Source: DAOTEJ01 sp035454085
GTDB taxonomy: Bacteria > Pseudomonadota > Gammaproteobacteria > Burkholderiales > Burkholderiaceae_F
Direction of reading: 5' to 3'
NCBI GenBank assembly: GCA_035454085.1
Contig: DAOTEJ010000003.1
Coordinates: 28,354 to 92,353, forward strand
DNA: 64,000 nt
Position 1 is the stretch's first letter. Each line of letters starts with the position of its first letter. The position numbers were made by a program, and so were the translations under genes. This document shows positions 19,743-29,140 of the stretch, one piece after another. Under the pieces are notes generated by a model. That model ran no database searches. It was given only the letters and a program-made list of their open reading frames with translations, and was not told the DNA's origin.

Positions 19743-20960
19743 TCAGGCAGCGGCCACCAGCCGGTACGAACGCATGCGCAGCGCCGCCTCCTGCAACGAG
19801 CGGATGCCGCTGGCCTCGGCGCGTGCGATCCAGTCCTGCAAGCGAGCAAGCATCTGCTCGCGCGAATCGCTCGAGCGCGCCCAGATCGCGGCCAGTTCGG
19901 CGCGCATCTCCACCAGGGTCTGCATCACGCGGCTTTGCGCCATCAGGCCGTCGAGCGCCTGGCGCTCGGCTTGAGGAAGGTTGGCCACGTCCGAGGCCTT
20001 GAGCCAGCGCTTGAGCGACGCGTCCCGTGCGGCGCGCGCCGCCGGCGTGTCGCCCAGGCGACGCAGTTCTTCCTTGTAGGCGCGGCGCAGCGAGCGCGCG
20101 TAACGGGCCAGCAGGTCGTAGCGGTTGGCGATCACCGCCTGCAGGGTCTCGCCATCGACGGCGGCCTTGGGCTCGGCCATCCTGGGCACCGGAGCGCGCC
20201 GGTGCACGGTCGCCAGACCCAGCGCCGACAGGGCACGGATGTAGGCCCAGCCGAGGTCGAATTCGTACCACTTGACCGACAGCTTGGCCGAGGTCGGGAA
20301 GGTGTGGTGGTTGTTGTGCAGTTCCTCGCCGCCGATCCAGAAAGCCCAGGGCACGATGTTCGTGCTGGCATCCGGCGCGTCGAAATTGCGGTAGCCCCAG
20401 AAGTGCCCGATGCCGTTGATCACCCCGGCGGCGTGCACCGGGATCCACAGCATCTGCGCCGCCCAGACCGCCAGGCCCAGCACGCCGAACAGCAGCACGT
20501 CGACCACCAGCATCACGCCGCAGCCGTGCCAGGTGAAGCGCGAGAACAGGTTGCGCTCGATCCAGTCGGTGGGCGTGCCGTGGCGGTAGCGGGCGATCGT
20601 CTCGGCGTTGCGCGACTCCTCGCGATACAGCTCCGCGCCGCGCCAGAACACGGTCTTGAGGCCGCGGGTCTGCGGGCTGTGCGGGTCTTCGGGGGTTTCG
20701 CACTTGGCGTGGTGCTTGCGGTGGATCGCGACCCACTCGTGCGTCTGCATCCCGGTGGTAAGCCACAGCCAGGCACGGAAGAACAGGGCCACGGCCGGGT
20801 GCAGGTCCAGCGCCCGATGCGCCTGCGAGCGGTGCAGGTAAATGGTCACGCCGGCGATGGTGATGTGGGTCATCACCAGGGTCGCCAGGATCACCTGCCA
20901 CCACGCCAGATCGAGCAGTCCTCCGTCGAGGAAGCTAAGCAATTGATTCAGGCCTTCCAT
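19743..20960 (-). CDS. membrane fatty acid desaturase (acyl-CoA/acyl-lipid delta-9 type)
   Basis: Introduces a cis double bond into saturated fatty acyl chains using a di-iron centre. The three histidine boxes are present (HRSQAH, HRKHH and HNNHH), separated by hydrophobic segments as expected for an integral membrane desaturase. The 405-residue protein has an additional C-terminal part of about 140 residues after the catalytic region. That part is helical and charged, ending in the SGIRSLQEAALRMRSYR segment, and its role is unknown. No ferredoxin or reductase gene is adjacent. Confidence 0.92.
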   Translation of the reverse strand: MEGLNQLLSFLDGGLLDLAWWQVILATLVMTHITIAGVTIYLHRSQAHRALDLHPAVALFFRAWLWLTTGMQTHEWVAIHRKHHAKCETPEDPHSPQTRGLKTVFWRGAELYREESRNAETIARYRHGTPTDWIERNLFSRFTWHGCGVMLVVDVLLFGVLGLAVWAAQMLWIPVHAAGVINGIGHFWGYRNFDAPDASTNIVPWAFWIGGEELHNNHHTFPTSAKLSVKWYEFDLGWAYIRALSALGLATVHRRAPVPRMAEPKAAVDGETLQAVIANRYDLLARYARSLRRAYKEELRRLGDTPAARAARDASLKRWLKASDVANLPQAERQALDGLMAQSRVMQTLVEMRAELAAIWARSSDSREQMLARLQDWIARAEASGIRSLQEAALRMRSYRLVAAA

Positions 20961-21031
20961 GCCACCGCCTCTTGCGCCCGCTCAGGGCGCCTGTGTGTTT
21001 CGACCATCCGGCTCTTCAAGCCGATCCCCCC

Positions 21032-22435
21032 TCAGGGAGCCTCCATTCTACCGGGGGCCTGGCCCGAACCCATGAGGGTCGTCCCCAGCCCGGAAGGCAC
21101 CGACACGAGGCGCACGTCGCGTTGCGGGAAGGGGATCGCGATCCCCTCGGCGCGGAAGCGGCGCAGGATCTCGAGCGCCATGTCGGAGCGTGCGCTCAGG
21201 GTGCCGTTTTGCGGGTCACCGATCCACACGCCGAGCTCCAGATCGATGCCGTCGGCCGCGAAGCCGGTGAGGAAAGCCCCGGGCGCCGGATCGGCCAACA
21301 CGCGTGGGTGCTTGGCCGCCACCTCGGTCATCATCGTCATCGCCCGCTCGACGTCCGAGTCGTAAGCCACCGACACCTTGACCACCGCGCGCACCGAGCT
21401 GTCGGTGTACGAATGATTGGTCACTGGCGTGGACACGAGCATCTCGTTCGGGACGATGGCCTCGGTGCCATCCATCGCCTTGATCACCGTATAGCGCGTG
21501 TTGATCTGGCTGACCGTGCCGTAGTACTTGTCCACGGTGATCAGATCGCCCAGGCGCAGGCTGTGGTCGATCAGGATGATGAAGCCGCTCACGTAGTTGC
21601 TGGCGATCCGCTGCAGACCCAGGCCCAGGCCCACGCCCAGCGCCCCGCCGAAGACCGACAGCACGGTCAGGTCGATGCCCACCGCCGACAGTCCGAACAA
21701 CACCGCCAGCACCAGCAGCACGGCCTTGGCCACCCGCGACAGCACGACGCGCAGGTTGGGCTGCAGCTGCGAGCGCATCAGCCGGCTCTCGATGGCCGCG
21801 GCGCTCCACATGGCGAGCAACACGGTGACCGCCACCGTGAACACCCCCATGAGCAGGTCCCACACGCTCACGCTGGACTTGCCCAGCGGCAGCTTCTCGT
21901 GCTCCAGGGCCTGCACGATCTCGCGCAGGAACCCCGTGATGTACAGCGCAGCAAGGACCCACAAGGTGATGGCAATCACCCGCTCCCCGCTCGCCAGCCA
22001 GCGAGCGTTGCGGAACACGGTGCGCAGCACGTAGACCGCCAGTCGGATCGTTCCGAAGACCACGAGCAGCACGAAGGCCAGGCGTGAGAACTGCAGCAGC
22101 CCGGTGGCTGGCAGCAGGTGCAGTGCGCGCGCCAGCGTCGTGAAGGCCACCAGCAGGAGCAGACTCACCGCCGGAAAGGCCAGCCGCGCGGCGCCGCGCA
22201 AAGACAGGCTCGCCGCCTGCGCGGCGGCGCCTTCGCTGGCGTCCAGTTCCTGCACCTTGGCCTTGGCCCGGCGCGTCAGCTGCCGGCTCACCAGCCAGCC
22301 CAGGCCCAGCGCGGCGCCGATGGCCACGAACTGCCAGAGGATGGCCGGGCGCGCGAGGCCCTGCTCGATCGCCTCGAGCAGCTCGGCCAGCAGCGCGCCG
22401 GCCTGCTGCGCAGCGTTCGCCTCGGGCGTGCTCAC
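21032..22435 (-). CDS. mechanosensitive ion channel, MscS family
   Basis: A 467-residue inner-membrane protein with five or so hydrophobic helices before the MscS core. The pore helix is Gly/Ala rich (VFGGALGVGLGLGLQRIASN), followed by the beta domain (LRLGDLITVDKYYGTVSQI) and the cytoplasmic cage domain. It should open under membrane tension to release solutes during hypo-osmotic shock. The start is GTG at 22435 within GTGA, overlapping the stop of the rsmB-like gene by 4 bp, which implies coupled translation. The frame is open further upstream but that sequence is unconserved. Confidence 0.9.
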   Translation of the reverse strand: MSTPEANAAQQAGALLAELLEAIEQGLARPAILWQFVAIGAALGLGWLVSRQLTRRAKAKVQELDASEGAAAQAASLSLRGAARLAFPAVSLLLLVAFTTLARALHLLPATGLLQFSRLAFVLLVVFGTIRLAVYVLRTVFRNARWLASGERVIAITLWVLAALYITGFLREIVQALEHEKLPLGKSSVSVWDLLMGVFTVAVTVLLAMWSAAAIESRLMRSQLQPNLRVVLSRVAKAVLLVLAVLFGLSAVGIDLTVLSVFGGALGVGLGLGLQRIASNYVSGFIILIDHSLRLGDLITVDKYYGTVSQINTRYTVIKAMDGTEAIVPNEMLVSTPVTNHSYTDSSVRAVVKVSVAYDSDVERAMTMMTEVAAKHPRVLADPAPGAFLTGFAADGIDLELGVWIGDPQNGTLSARSDMALEILRRFRAEGIAIPFPQRDVRLVSVPSGLGTTLMGSGQAPGRMEAP

Positions 22436-23928
22436 GGCAGGCCCGGCCCGCGCACCCGCTCGAGCACCGCGCCGAAGAATCCGTCGGTGCCGTGCAAGTG
22501 CGGCAGCATGACGAAGTAGGGAGCAAAGCGCTCGAGGTGCTCGACCACGATGCCCTGCGCCTTGAGCACCTCGGCCGCCGGCACCACGCGGAAGTCGGGG
22601 TGGGCTTCCAGGAACTCGCCGATCACGGCCTGGTTCTCGCGCTCGAGCAGCGAGCAAGTCGCATACACCAGGCGCCCACCCGGCTTGACCAGGCGCGCTG
22701 CCGACGCCAGCACCGAGCGCTGGATCTGGTTCACCCGCTCGAGCTCGGGCTGGTCGAAGCGCCAGCGCAGGTCGGGGTTGCGGCGCAGGGTGCCGCTGCC
22801 CGAACAGGGTGCGTCCACGACCACGCGATCGAACTTGCCCGCCAGGCGCTTGATGCGCAGGTCGTGCTCGTCCCGGATCGCCTGGGGATGGACGTTGCTC
22901 AGGCCCGCGCGGCGCATGCGCGGCGTGAGGCCGGCCAGGCGCTTGGCGTTGATGTCGAAGGCGTAGAGCCGCCCGGTCGAGCGCATCAGTGCCCCCAGCG
23001 CGAGCGTCTTGCCCCCGGCGCCGGCGCAGAAGTCGCACACCATCTCGCCACGCTTGGGCTGCGCCAGCCGCGCGATCAGCTGGCTGCCCTCGTCTTGCAC
23101 CTCGATCGCGCCCTCGCGATACAGCGGCCACGAGGTCAGGCCAGGCTTGCTGAACAGTCGCACGCCCTCGGGCGAGTAGCGCGTGGCTTCGGCCGTCACG
23201 CCGTGCGCGGACAGCTGGGCGAGTACTTCCTCGCGCTTGGCCTTGATGGTGTTGACGCGCAGATCCAGAGGGGCGCCTACCTTCATGGATTCGATCAGCG
23301 CCTGGGCGTCGGGGTACTGGCCCACGATCGCATCGAAGAGCCACGACGGCAGCTCGGCCTGCACCGACACCGGCGCGCGGTCTAGCCTGACCGCCAGAGC
23401 GTTCTTCAAAGCGGGAGCATCGCGCCCCACGGCACGCTCTTCCAGCGCGTCGATCCCGTGCTGACGCGCCAGCGTCACCAGCGCCGCGAGGCGGGGCGCG
23501 CGCACCGGCACGGCCGGCTGCATGATCCAATTGAGCGTGGCCATGCGCCGCACGGCGTGGAAAATGGCCTCGGCGATCAGGCTGCGGTCGCGCGCGCCGA
23601 GCTTGGGTCGCTCACGGAAGAAACGCGACATCAGCGCATCCGCCGGCCCGTCGAGCCGCAGCACCGAGGCCAGCGCGTAAGCCAGTTCGTCCACCACCAA
23701 CGCCGTGATGCGCGGCGCCCCGCTCATGCGTGGCGCAAGGCGCGGCCCGCGCGCGTCCTCCGGCAGGGCCGGCTTGGGCGGGCGCGGCGCCGCCGCCTGG
23801 CGCTTGGCCGCAGCGATCTGGCGCTCCGTCAACTGGCGTCCGCTGCCCGGACGCTTGCCCGGACCCGAGGACCGGCGTGCACCGGCGCTGCGTCCCGGCG
23901 GCTTGCCGCGCGAACCCGCGCCGCTCAT
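22432..23928 (-). CDS. rsmB: RsmB/NOP-family RNA (cytosine-C5) methyltransferase
   Basis: S-adenosylmethionine-dependent enzyme, probably methylating 16S rRNA C967. An N-terminal basic, disordered stretch of about 65 residues is followed by a helical NusB-like part (RDRSLIAEAIFHAVRRM) and the Rossmann methyltransferase domain (VCDFCAGAGGKTLALG). Both catalytic cysteine motifs are present: DAPCSGSG and YATCSLL. The gene overlaps purN upstream and the MscS gene downstream by 4 bp each. Assignment to RsmB rather than another NOP paralogue is probable, not certain. Confidence 0.88.
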   Translation of the reverse strand: MSGAGSRGKPPGRSAGARRSSGPGKRPGSGRQLTERQIAAAKRQAAAPRPPKPALPEDARGPRLAPRMSGAPRITALVVDELAYALASVLRLDGPADALMSRFFRERPKLGARDRSLIAEAIFHAVRRMATLNWIMQPAVPVRAPRLAALVTLARQHGIDALEERAVGRDAPALKNALAVRLDRAPVSVQAELPSWLFDAIVGQYPDAQALIESMKVGAPLDLRVNTIKAKREEVLAQLSAHGVTAEATRYSPEGVRLFSKPGLTSWPLYREGAIEVQDEGSQLIARLAQPKRGEMVCDFCAGAGGKTLALGALMRSTGRLYAFDINAKRLAGLTPRMRRAGLSNVHPQAIRDEHDLRIKRLAGKFDRVVVDAPCSGSGTLRRNPDLRWRFDQPELERVNQIQRSVLASAARLVKPGGRLVYATCSLLERENQAVIGEFLEAHPDFRVVPAAEVLKAQGIVVEHLERFAPYFVMLPHLHGTDGFFGAVLERVRGPGLP

Positions 23929-24575
23929 GCGTTCACCAGGGTCAGCGAGGCGGCGGTCGCGCGATCGAGCGCGACCCGGCCGGACTCGAAGCGCGCGGCG
24001 CCGGCGAGCAGCGCCTCGAGCACGCGCGGGTACAGGCGGTGCTCCTGCTCCAGCACGCGCGCGGCCAGACTGGCCTCGTCGTCGTCGGGCGCCACCGGCA
24101 CCACCGCCTGACCCAGGATCGCGCCCGCATCCACCGCTGCCGACACGAAGTGCACCGTGGCCCCGTGCACGCGCACGCCGGCGGCCAGCGCCTGACGGTG
24201 GGTTGCCAGGCCCGGAAACGAGGGCAGCAAGGAAGGATGAATGTTCACGAGCCGGCCCTCGTAGCGCCGCACGAAGGCGGTCGTGAGCACCCGCATGAAG
24301 CCTGCCAGCAGCACCCAGCGTGGTGAGTGCGCGTCGATCCGGGCGGCGAGCGCGTCATCGAAGGCTTCCCGGCCGGCGAAGCTTGTGTGGTCCACGACCT
24401 CGGTGGGGATGCCCTGCGCCTGCGCCACCGCCAGGCCACCGGCTTGCGGGCGGTTGCTGATCACCGCCGCGACGCGTGCGTCATGCCGGTCCGTCCAGGC
24501 CTCGCGACGCGCGGCAGCCAGGATCGCGTCGAGGTTGCTGCCGCGCCCCGAGATCAGGATGACGATGTTTTGCAT
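23925..24575 (-). CDS. purN: phosphoribosylglycinamide formyltransferase
   Basis: Third step of purine synthesis: formyl transfer from 10-formyl-THF to GAR. The start MQNIVILISGRGSNLDAIL, the catalytic NIHPSLLPSFPG segment (Asn and His) and the Asp in HFVSAAVDAGAILGQ are present. At 216 residues it is full length. It overlaps the rsmB-like gene by 4 bp and is first in the purN-rsmB-mscS operon. Confidence 0.97.
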   Translation of the reverse strand: MQNIVILISGRGSNLDAILAAARREAWTDRHDARVAAVISNRPQAGGLAVAQAQGIPTEVVDHTSFAGREAFDDALAARIDAHSPRWVLLAGFMRVLTTAFVRRYEGRLVNIHPSLLPSFPGLATHRQALAAGVRVHGATVHFVSAAVDAGAILGQAVVPVAPDDDEASLAARVLEQEHRLYPRVLEALLAGAARFESGRVALDRATAASLTLVNA

Positions 24576-24652
24576 CGGCCGATTCTAGCCGTGGGCCCGC
24601 GCCGCGCCGCGCGCGGCGGTGCCGCCGGGGCAGGGGCTGCCGGGTGGCCACC

Positions 24653-24658
24653 TATAAT
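24653..24658 (+). promoter_or_regulatory. -10 element upstream of ribF
   Basis: A perfect TATAAT 38 bp before the ribF ATG, in an otherwise GC-rich stretch. No good -35 hexamer is seen at 16-18 bp, so the promoter may depend on an activator or on other contacts. Confidence 0.5.
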
Positions 24659-24696
24659 TCGCGCCTCTTCGGTCACCGGCCTTTCGCTTGCTCAAC

Positions 24697-25659
24697 ATGA
24701 GGGTCTTCCGCGGCCCGCCACCCGCCGCCGAGCGCGCGCCCTGCGCGCTCACGATCGGCAACTTCGACGGCGTCCATCGCGGCCACCGAGCCCTGCTCGG
24801 CCGCGTGGTCGAGGCCGCGCGCGCCCGCGGGTTGCTGGCTGCGGCCATGACCTTCGAGCCGCATCCGCGCGAGTTCTTCACGCCGCAGGCCGCTCCCGCG
24901 CGCGTGGCCAACATCCGCGACAAGCTGCAGGCACTGGCGGCGACGGGACTGGATCGCGTCTTCGTGCAACCCTTCAACCGGCGCTTCGCGGGCTTGAGCG
25001 CGGAGCAGTTCGTCGAGCAGGTGCTGATCGAAGCCTGCCAGGCGCGCTGGCTGATGGTGGGGCATGACTTTCGCTTTGGCGCGCGGCGCGCGGGCGACAT
25101 CGGCCTGCTGCAGGCCTACGCCGAGCGCGGAGCCTTCGAGGTGCACGAACTGCCGGTGGTGGCCGACGGCGCCGAGCGCGTCTCGAGCTCGGCGGTGCGT
25201 GCCGCGCTGGCCGCGGGCGAGCTCGACCGCGCGGCGCAGTTGCTCGGCCACGGCTACACCATCAGCGGCCGCGTCCTGCACGGCGCCAAGCTCGGACGCA
25301 GCATCGGCTTTCCCACGCTCAACCTGCGCGTGGCGGGCGACCGCTCGGGCGGCCGCCCTGCCCTGCAAGGCGTCTACACCGTGCGCGTGCACGGGCTGGG
25401 CCCCGCCCCGCTGCCCGGCGTGGCGAGCCTGGGCCTGCGCCCCACGGTCAACGCCGACGGGCGCTGGCTGCTCGAGGTGCATCTGTTCGACTTTGCCGAT
25501 CAGGTCTACGGCCGGCTGGTGCGCGTGGAGTTCGTCCACAAACTGCGCGACGAAGAGCGCTACGACACGCTGGACGAACTGGTCGCCGCCATCACGCGCG
25601 ACGCCGAGCGCGCCCGGGCGCTGCTCGAGGTGCCCGGCACCGTGCCTGCACCGCCCTGA
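24697..25659 (+). CDS. ribF: bifunctional riboflavin kinase / FAD synthetase
   Basis: Makes FMN and then FAD. The N-terminal nucleotidyltransferase part has LTIGNFDGVHRGH (HxGH-type motif) and the SSSAVRAAL region. The C-terminal flavokinase part has GRSIGFPTLNL and VYTVRVHG. The product has 320 residues. ATG 24697 is chosen over the TTG at 24688 because MRVFRG fits the family. It starts the ribF-ileS-lspA-coaBC series. Confidence 0.96.
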   Translation: MRVFRGPPPAAERAPCALTIGNFDGVHRGHRALLGRVVEAARARGLLAAAMTFEPHPREFFTPQAAPARVANIRDKLQALAATGLDRVFVQPFNRRFAGLSAEQFVEQVLIEACQARWLMVGHDFRFGARRAGDIGLLQAYAERGAFEVHELPVVADGAERVSSSAVRAALAAGELDRAAQLLGHGYTISGRVLHGAKLGRSIGFPTLNLRVAGDRSGGRPALQGVYTVRVHGLGPAPLPGVASLGLRPTVNADGRWLLEVHLFDFADQVYGRLVRVEFVHKLRDEERYDTLDELVAAITRDAERARALLEVPGTVPAPP

Positions 25660-25726
25660 GAACACCGACAAATCCGCCCTTCACACCCCACCCTTGAAGA
25701 GCCCGAGGGGGCCAAGGAGAACCACG

Positions 25727-28609
25727 ATGGCTGAAGCCAAGAAGCCGCCGGCGCCCGGCGCCGACGACGCCCGCAAGTACCCGCTCAATCTGCCGGACAC
25801 GCCCTTTCCGATGCGCGGCGATCTGCCCAAGCGCGAGCCGGGCTGGGTCCGGCAGTGGGAGCAGAACCAGGTCTACGCGGCAATCCGCGCCGCGCGCGCC
25901 GCGGCACCGAAGTTCATCCTGCACGACGGCCCGCCCTACGCCAACAGCGAGATCCACCTCGGCACGGCGGTGAACAAGATCCTCAAGGACATGGTGGTGA
26001 AGTCGCGCTCGCTGGCGGGCTTCGACGCCGTGTACGTGCCGGGCTGGGACTGCCACGGCATGCCCATCGAGATCCATATCGAGAAGAAGTTCGGCAAGGG
26101 CCTGCCCCGCGCCGAGGTCCAGGCCAAGGCGCGCGCTCACGCCACCGAGCAGATCGCGTTGCAGATGGCGGGCTTCAAGCGCCTGGGCGTGCTGGGCGAC
26201 TGGGACGACCCCTACCGCACCATGACCTTCAAGACCGAGGCGGACGAGATCCGCACGCTCGGGCGGATGATGGAGCGCGGCTTCGTCTACCGCGGGCTCA
26301 AGCCCGTGAACTGGTGCTTCGACTGCGGCTCGGCCCTGGCCGAGGCCGAGGTCGAGTATCAGGACAAGAAGAGCCCGGTGATCGACGTGGCCTTCCTGCT
26401 CGATGCGGCCGACGCCGCCCGCGTGGCCGAGACCTTTGGCCTGACCGAGCTGGCCAAGCCCACCTACACCGCGATCTGGACCACCACGCCCTGGACCATC
26501 CCCGCCAACCAGGCACTGAACATGCACCCGGAGCTGGTGTATGCGCTGGTCGACGCGGGCGAGCGCTACCTGATCCTGGCCGAGACCCTGGTCGAGTCCT
26601 GCCTGGAGCGCTACGGCCTGAGGGGCAGGATCGTCGCCACCGCCACCGGTGACAACTTCGAGCGCGTGCGCTTTCGCCATCCGCTCGAGGCGCTTGATCC
26701 GGGCTACGCGCGCGCCGCGCCCGTCTACCTCGCGCAGTACGTGGATGCGAGCGCCGGTACCGGCATCGTGCATTCGGCCCCGGCCTACGGCGTGGACGAC
26801 TTCGTCTCGTGCAAGGCCAACGGCATGAGCAACGACGAGATCCTCAACCCGGTGCAGGGCGACGGGATCTACGCCGCCACCCTGCCGCTGTTCGGCGGGC
26901 TGAAGATCTGGGACGCGAATCCCAAGATCGTCGACGCCCTGCGCGTGGCCGGGCATCTGCTGCACGGCGGCCAGCAGACCCACAGCTACATGCACTGCTG
27001 GCGCCACAAGACACCGCTGATCTACCGCGCCACCAGCCAGTGGTTCGTGCGCATGGACGGGCCCACGGCCGACACCACCGGCGTGATGCAGACCGAGACG
27101 GTGGGCGAGACCCTGCGCCACACCGCGCTGCATGCCATCGAGGCCACCGCCTTCTATCCGGCCTGGGGCAAGGCGCGGCTGCACGGCATGATCGCCAACC
27201 GGCCCGACTGGTGCATCTCGCGCCAGCGCAATTGGGGCGTGCCGCTGCCGTTTTTCTTGAGGAAGAGCGACGGCAGCCTGCACCCGCGCACCATGGAGCT
27301 GCTCGAAGCCGCCGCGCAGAAGGTGGAGCAAGGCGGCATCGAAGCCTGGTCCAGGGCCAGCGTGGCCGACTTCCTGCCGGCCGAAGAGGCCGCGGAGTAC
27401 GACAAGAGCAACGACATCCTCGACGTGTGGTTCGACTCGGGCAGCACGCACCGCACGGTGATGCGCGGCTCGCACGCCGCGCAGCTCGCCTACCCCGCCG
27501 ACCTGTATCTGGAGGGCTCGGACCAGCACCGCGGCTGGTTCCACTCCAGCCTGCTCACCGGAGCCGCGATCGACGGGCGCGCGCCCTACAAGGCGCTGCT
27601 CACGCACGGCTTCGTGGTCGACGCGCAGGGCCGCAAGATGAGCAAGTCGCTGGGCAACGGCATCGACCCGCGCGAACTGGCCGACAAGATGGGCGCCGAG
27701 ATCATGCGCCTGTGGGTGGCGGCCACCGACTACTCGGGCGAGATGTCGATCGGCGACGAGATCCTCAAGCGCGTGGTCGAGGGCTACCGCCGCCTGCGCA
27801 ACACCCTGCGCTTCCTGCTCGCCAACACCAGCGACTTCGATCCGGCGCGCGACGCCGTGCCGGTGGAGCGGATGCTCGAGCTCGACCGCTGGGTGCTTGC
27901 GCGCACGGCCGAGCTGCAGGCCGAGGTGCTGCGGCACTACGAGGTCTACGAGTTCCATCCGGTGGTGGCCAAGCTGCAGACCTTCGCTTCCGAGGACCTG
28001 GGCGGCTTCTACCTCGACGTCATCAAGGATCGGCTCTACACCACGGGCGCGGGCTCGCTGGCGCGCCGCTCAGCGCAGACCGCTCTGTGGCACGTCACCA
28101 CCAGCCTGCTGCGGCTGATGGCGCCGTTCCTGAGCTTCACGGCCGAGGAGGCCTACGCGATCTTCAGCCCCGGGCGACCCACCATCTTCACCGAGACCTG
28201 GCACGAGCTGCCCGGCGTGGCCGGCCACGAGGCCCTGCTCGCCCGCTGGGCGCAGATCCGCGCGCTGCGCGCCGAAGTGCTCAAGCAGATCGAGGCGCAA
28301 CGCGAAGGCGGCAGGATCGGCTCGAGCCTGCAGGCCGAGGTCGACCTCACGCTGCACGGCGAGCGCCACGCCGCGCTCGCTGCCCTGGGCGACGAACTGC
28401 GCTTCGTGCTCATCACCAGCCGCGCCACGCTGCACGCCGCCGCCAGCCCCGAGGAGGAGAGCATCGTGGCGAGCCCCAGCGGCCACGCCAAGTGCGGCCG
28501 CTGCTGGCACTACGTGGACGACGTCGGCGCGAATGCCGAGCACCCCACGCTGTGCGCACGCTGCGTGAGCAACCTGTATGGCGCGGGCGAGACCCGCGCG
28601 GTGGCCTGA
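25727..28609 (+). CDS. ileS: isoleucyl-tRNA synthetase
   Basis: A 960-residue class I synthetase. The HIGH-type motif is in PPYANSEIHLGTAVNKILKD and the KMSKS motif in GRKMSKSLGNGIDP. The editing domain (TTPWTIPANQALN) is present, and a C-terminal zinc finger has four cysteines (CGRCWHY and CARC). AAGGAGA lies 6 nt before the ATG. The stop codon TGA overlaps the ATG of lspA in TGATG, the usual ileS-lspA coupling. Confidence 0.98.
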   Translation: MAEAKKPPAPGADDARKYPLNLPDTPFPMRGDLPKREPGWVRQWEQNQVYAAIRAARAAAPKFILHDGPPYANSEIHLGTAVNKILKDMVVKSRSLAGFDAVYVPGWDCHGMPIEIHIEKKFGKGLPRAEVQAKARAHATEQIALQMAGFKRLGVLGDWDDPYRTMTFKTEADEIRTLGRMMERGFVYRGLKPVNWCFDCGSALAEAEVEYQDKKSPVIDVAFLLDAADAARVAETFGLTELAKPTYTAIWTTTPWTIPANQALNMHPELVYALVDAGERYLILAETLVESCLERYGLRGRIVATATGDNFERVRFRHPLEALDPGYARAAPVYLAQYVDASAGTGIVHSAPAYGVDDFVSCKANGMSNDEILNPVQGDGIYAATLPLFGGLKIWDANPKIVDALRVAGHLLHGGQQTHSYMHCWRHKTPLIYRATSQWFVRMDGPTADTTGVMQTETVGETLRHTALHAIEATAFYPAWGKARLHGMIANRPDWCISRQRNWGVPLPFFLRKSDGSLHPRTMELLEAAAQKVEQGGIEAWSRASVADFLPAEEAAEYDKSNDILDVWFDSGSTHRTVMRGSHAAQLAYPADLYLEGSDQHRGWFHSSLLTGAAIDGRAPYKALLTHGFVVDAQGRKMSKSLGNGIDPRELADKMGAEIMRLWVAATDYSGEMSIGDEILKRVVEGYRRLRNTLRFLLANTSDFDPARDAVPVERMLELDRWVLARTAELQAEVLRHYEVYEFHPVVAKLQTFASEDLGGFYLDVIKDRLYTTGAGSLARRSAQTALWHVTTSLLRLMAPFLSFTAEEAYAIFSPGRPTIFTETWHELPGVAGHEALLARWAQIRALRAEVLKQIEAQREGGRIGSSLQAEVDLTLHGERHAALAALGDELRFVLITSRATLHAAASPEEESIVASPSGHAKCGRCWHYVDDVGANAEHPTLCARCVSNLYGAGETRAVA

Positions 28610-29130
28610 TGGCCTCGCGCCCGGCCCCGTCGCGCGCGCGACGCGCGGGCGGCACCTGGCAGCGGCTCGCGCCGTGGCTGCTGCTCGCGGCCCTGGTGCT
28701 GGTGGTCGACCAGCTCACCAAGATCGTGATCGAACGACGCTTCGACTACGGCGACGTGCAGCCCGTCACCTCCTTCTTCAACCTCGTGCTCACCTACAAC
28801 AAGGGCGCGGCCTTCTCTTTCCTGGCCGGCGCGAGCGGCTGGCAGCGGCACTTCTTCACGATCCTGGGCCTGGGGGCCTCGGCCTTCATCGTCTACCTGC
28901 TCGCGCGCCACGGCGCGCAGAAGCTCTTCTCGACGGCGCTGGCGCTGATCATGGGCGGCGCGCTGGGCAACGTGATCGACCGCGTGGCCTACGGCCACGT
29001 GATCGACTTTCTGGACTTCCACTGGGGCGGCTGGCACTGGCCGGCCTTCAACGTGGCCGATTCGGCGATCGTGCTCGGTGCCGTGTTGCTGGTGCTCGAC
29101 GAACTGCTGCGCGTGCGCAAGTCGGGCTAA
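28609..29130 (+). CDS. lspA: lipoprotein signal peptidase II
   Basis: An inner-membrane aspartyl protease that cleaves prolipoprotein signal peptides after Lgt modification. The 173-residue protein has four hydrophobic helices and the catalytic Asp motifs GGALGNVIDRV and FNVADSAIVLG. It shares the A of its ATG with the ileS stop. coaBC follows 10 bp downstream. Confidence 0.97.
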   Translation: MASRPAPSRARRAGGTWQRLAPWLLLAALVLVVDQLTKIVIERRFDYGDVQPVTSFFNLVLTYNKGAAFSFLAGASGWQRHFFTILGLGASAFIVYLLARHGAQKLFSTALALIMGGALGNVIDRVAYGHVIDFLDFHWGGWHWPAFNVADSAIVLGAVLLVLDELLRVRKSG

Positions 29131-29140
29131 GCTCGCCGCC

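Noticed and set aside
25592..27958. A 788-codon antisense open frame opposite ileS
   Set aside because: It mirrors the GC-rich third positions of ileS and has no recognisable protein features or ribosome-binding site.
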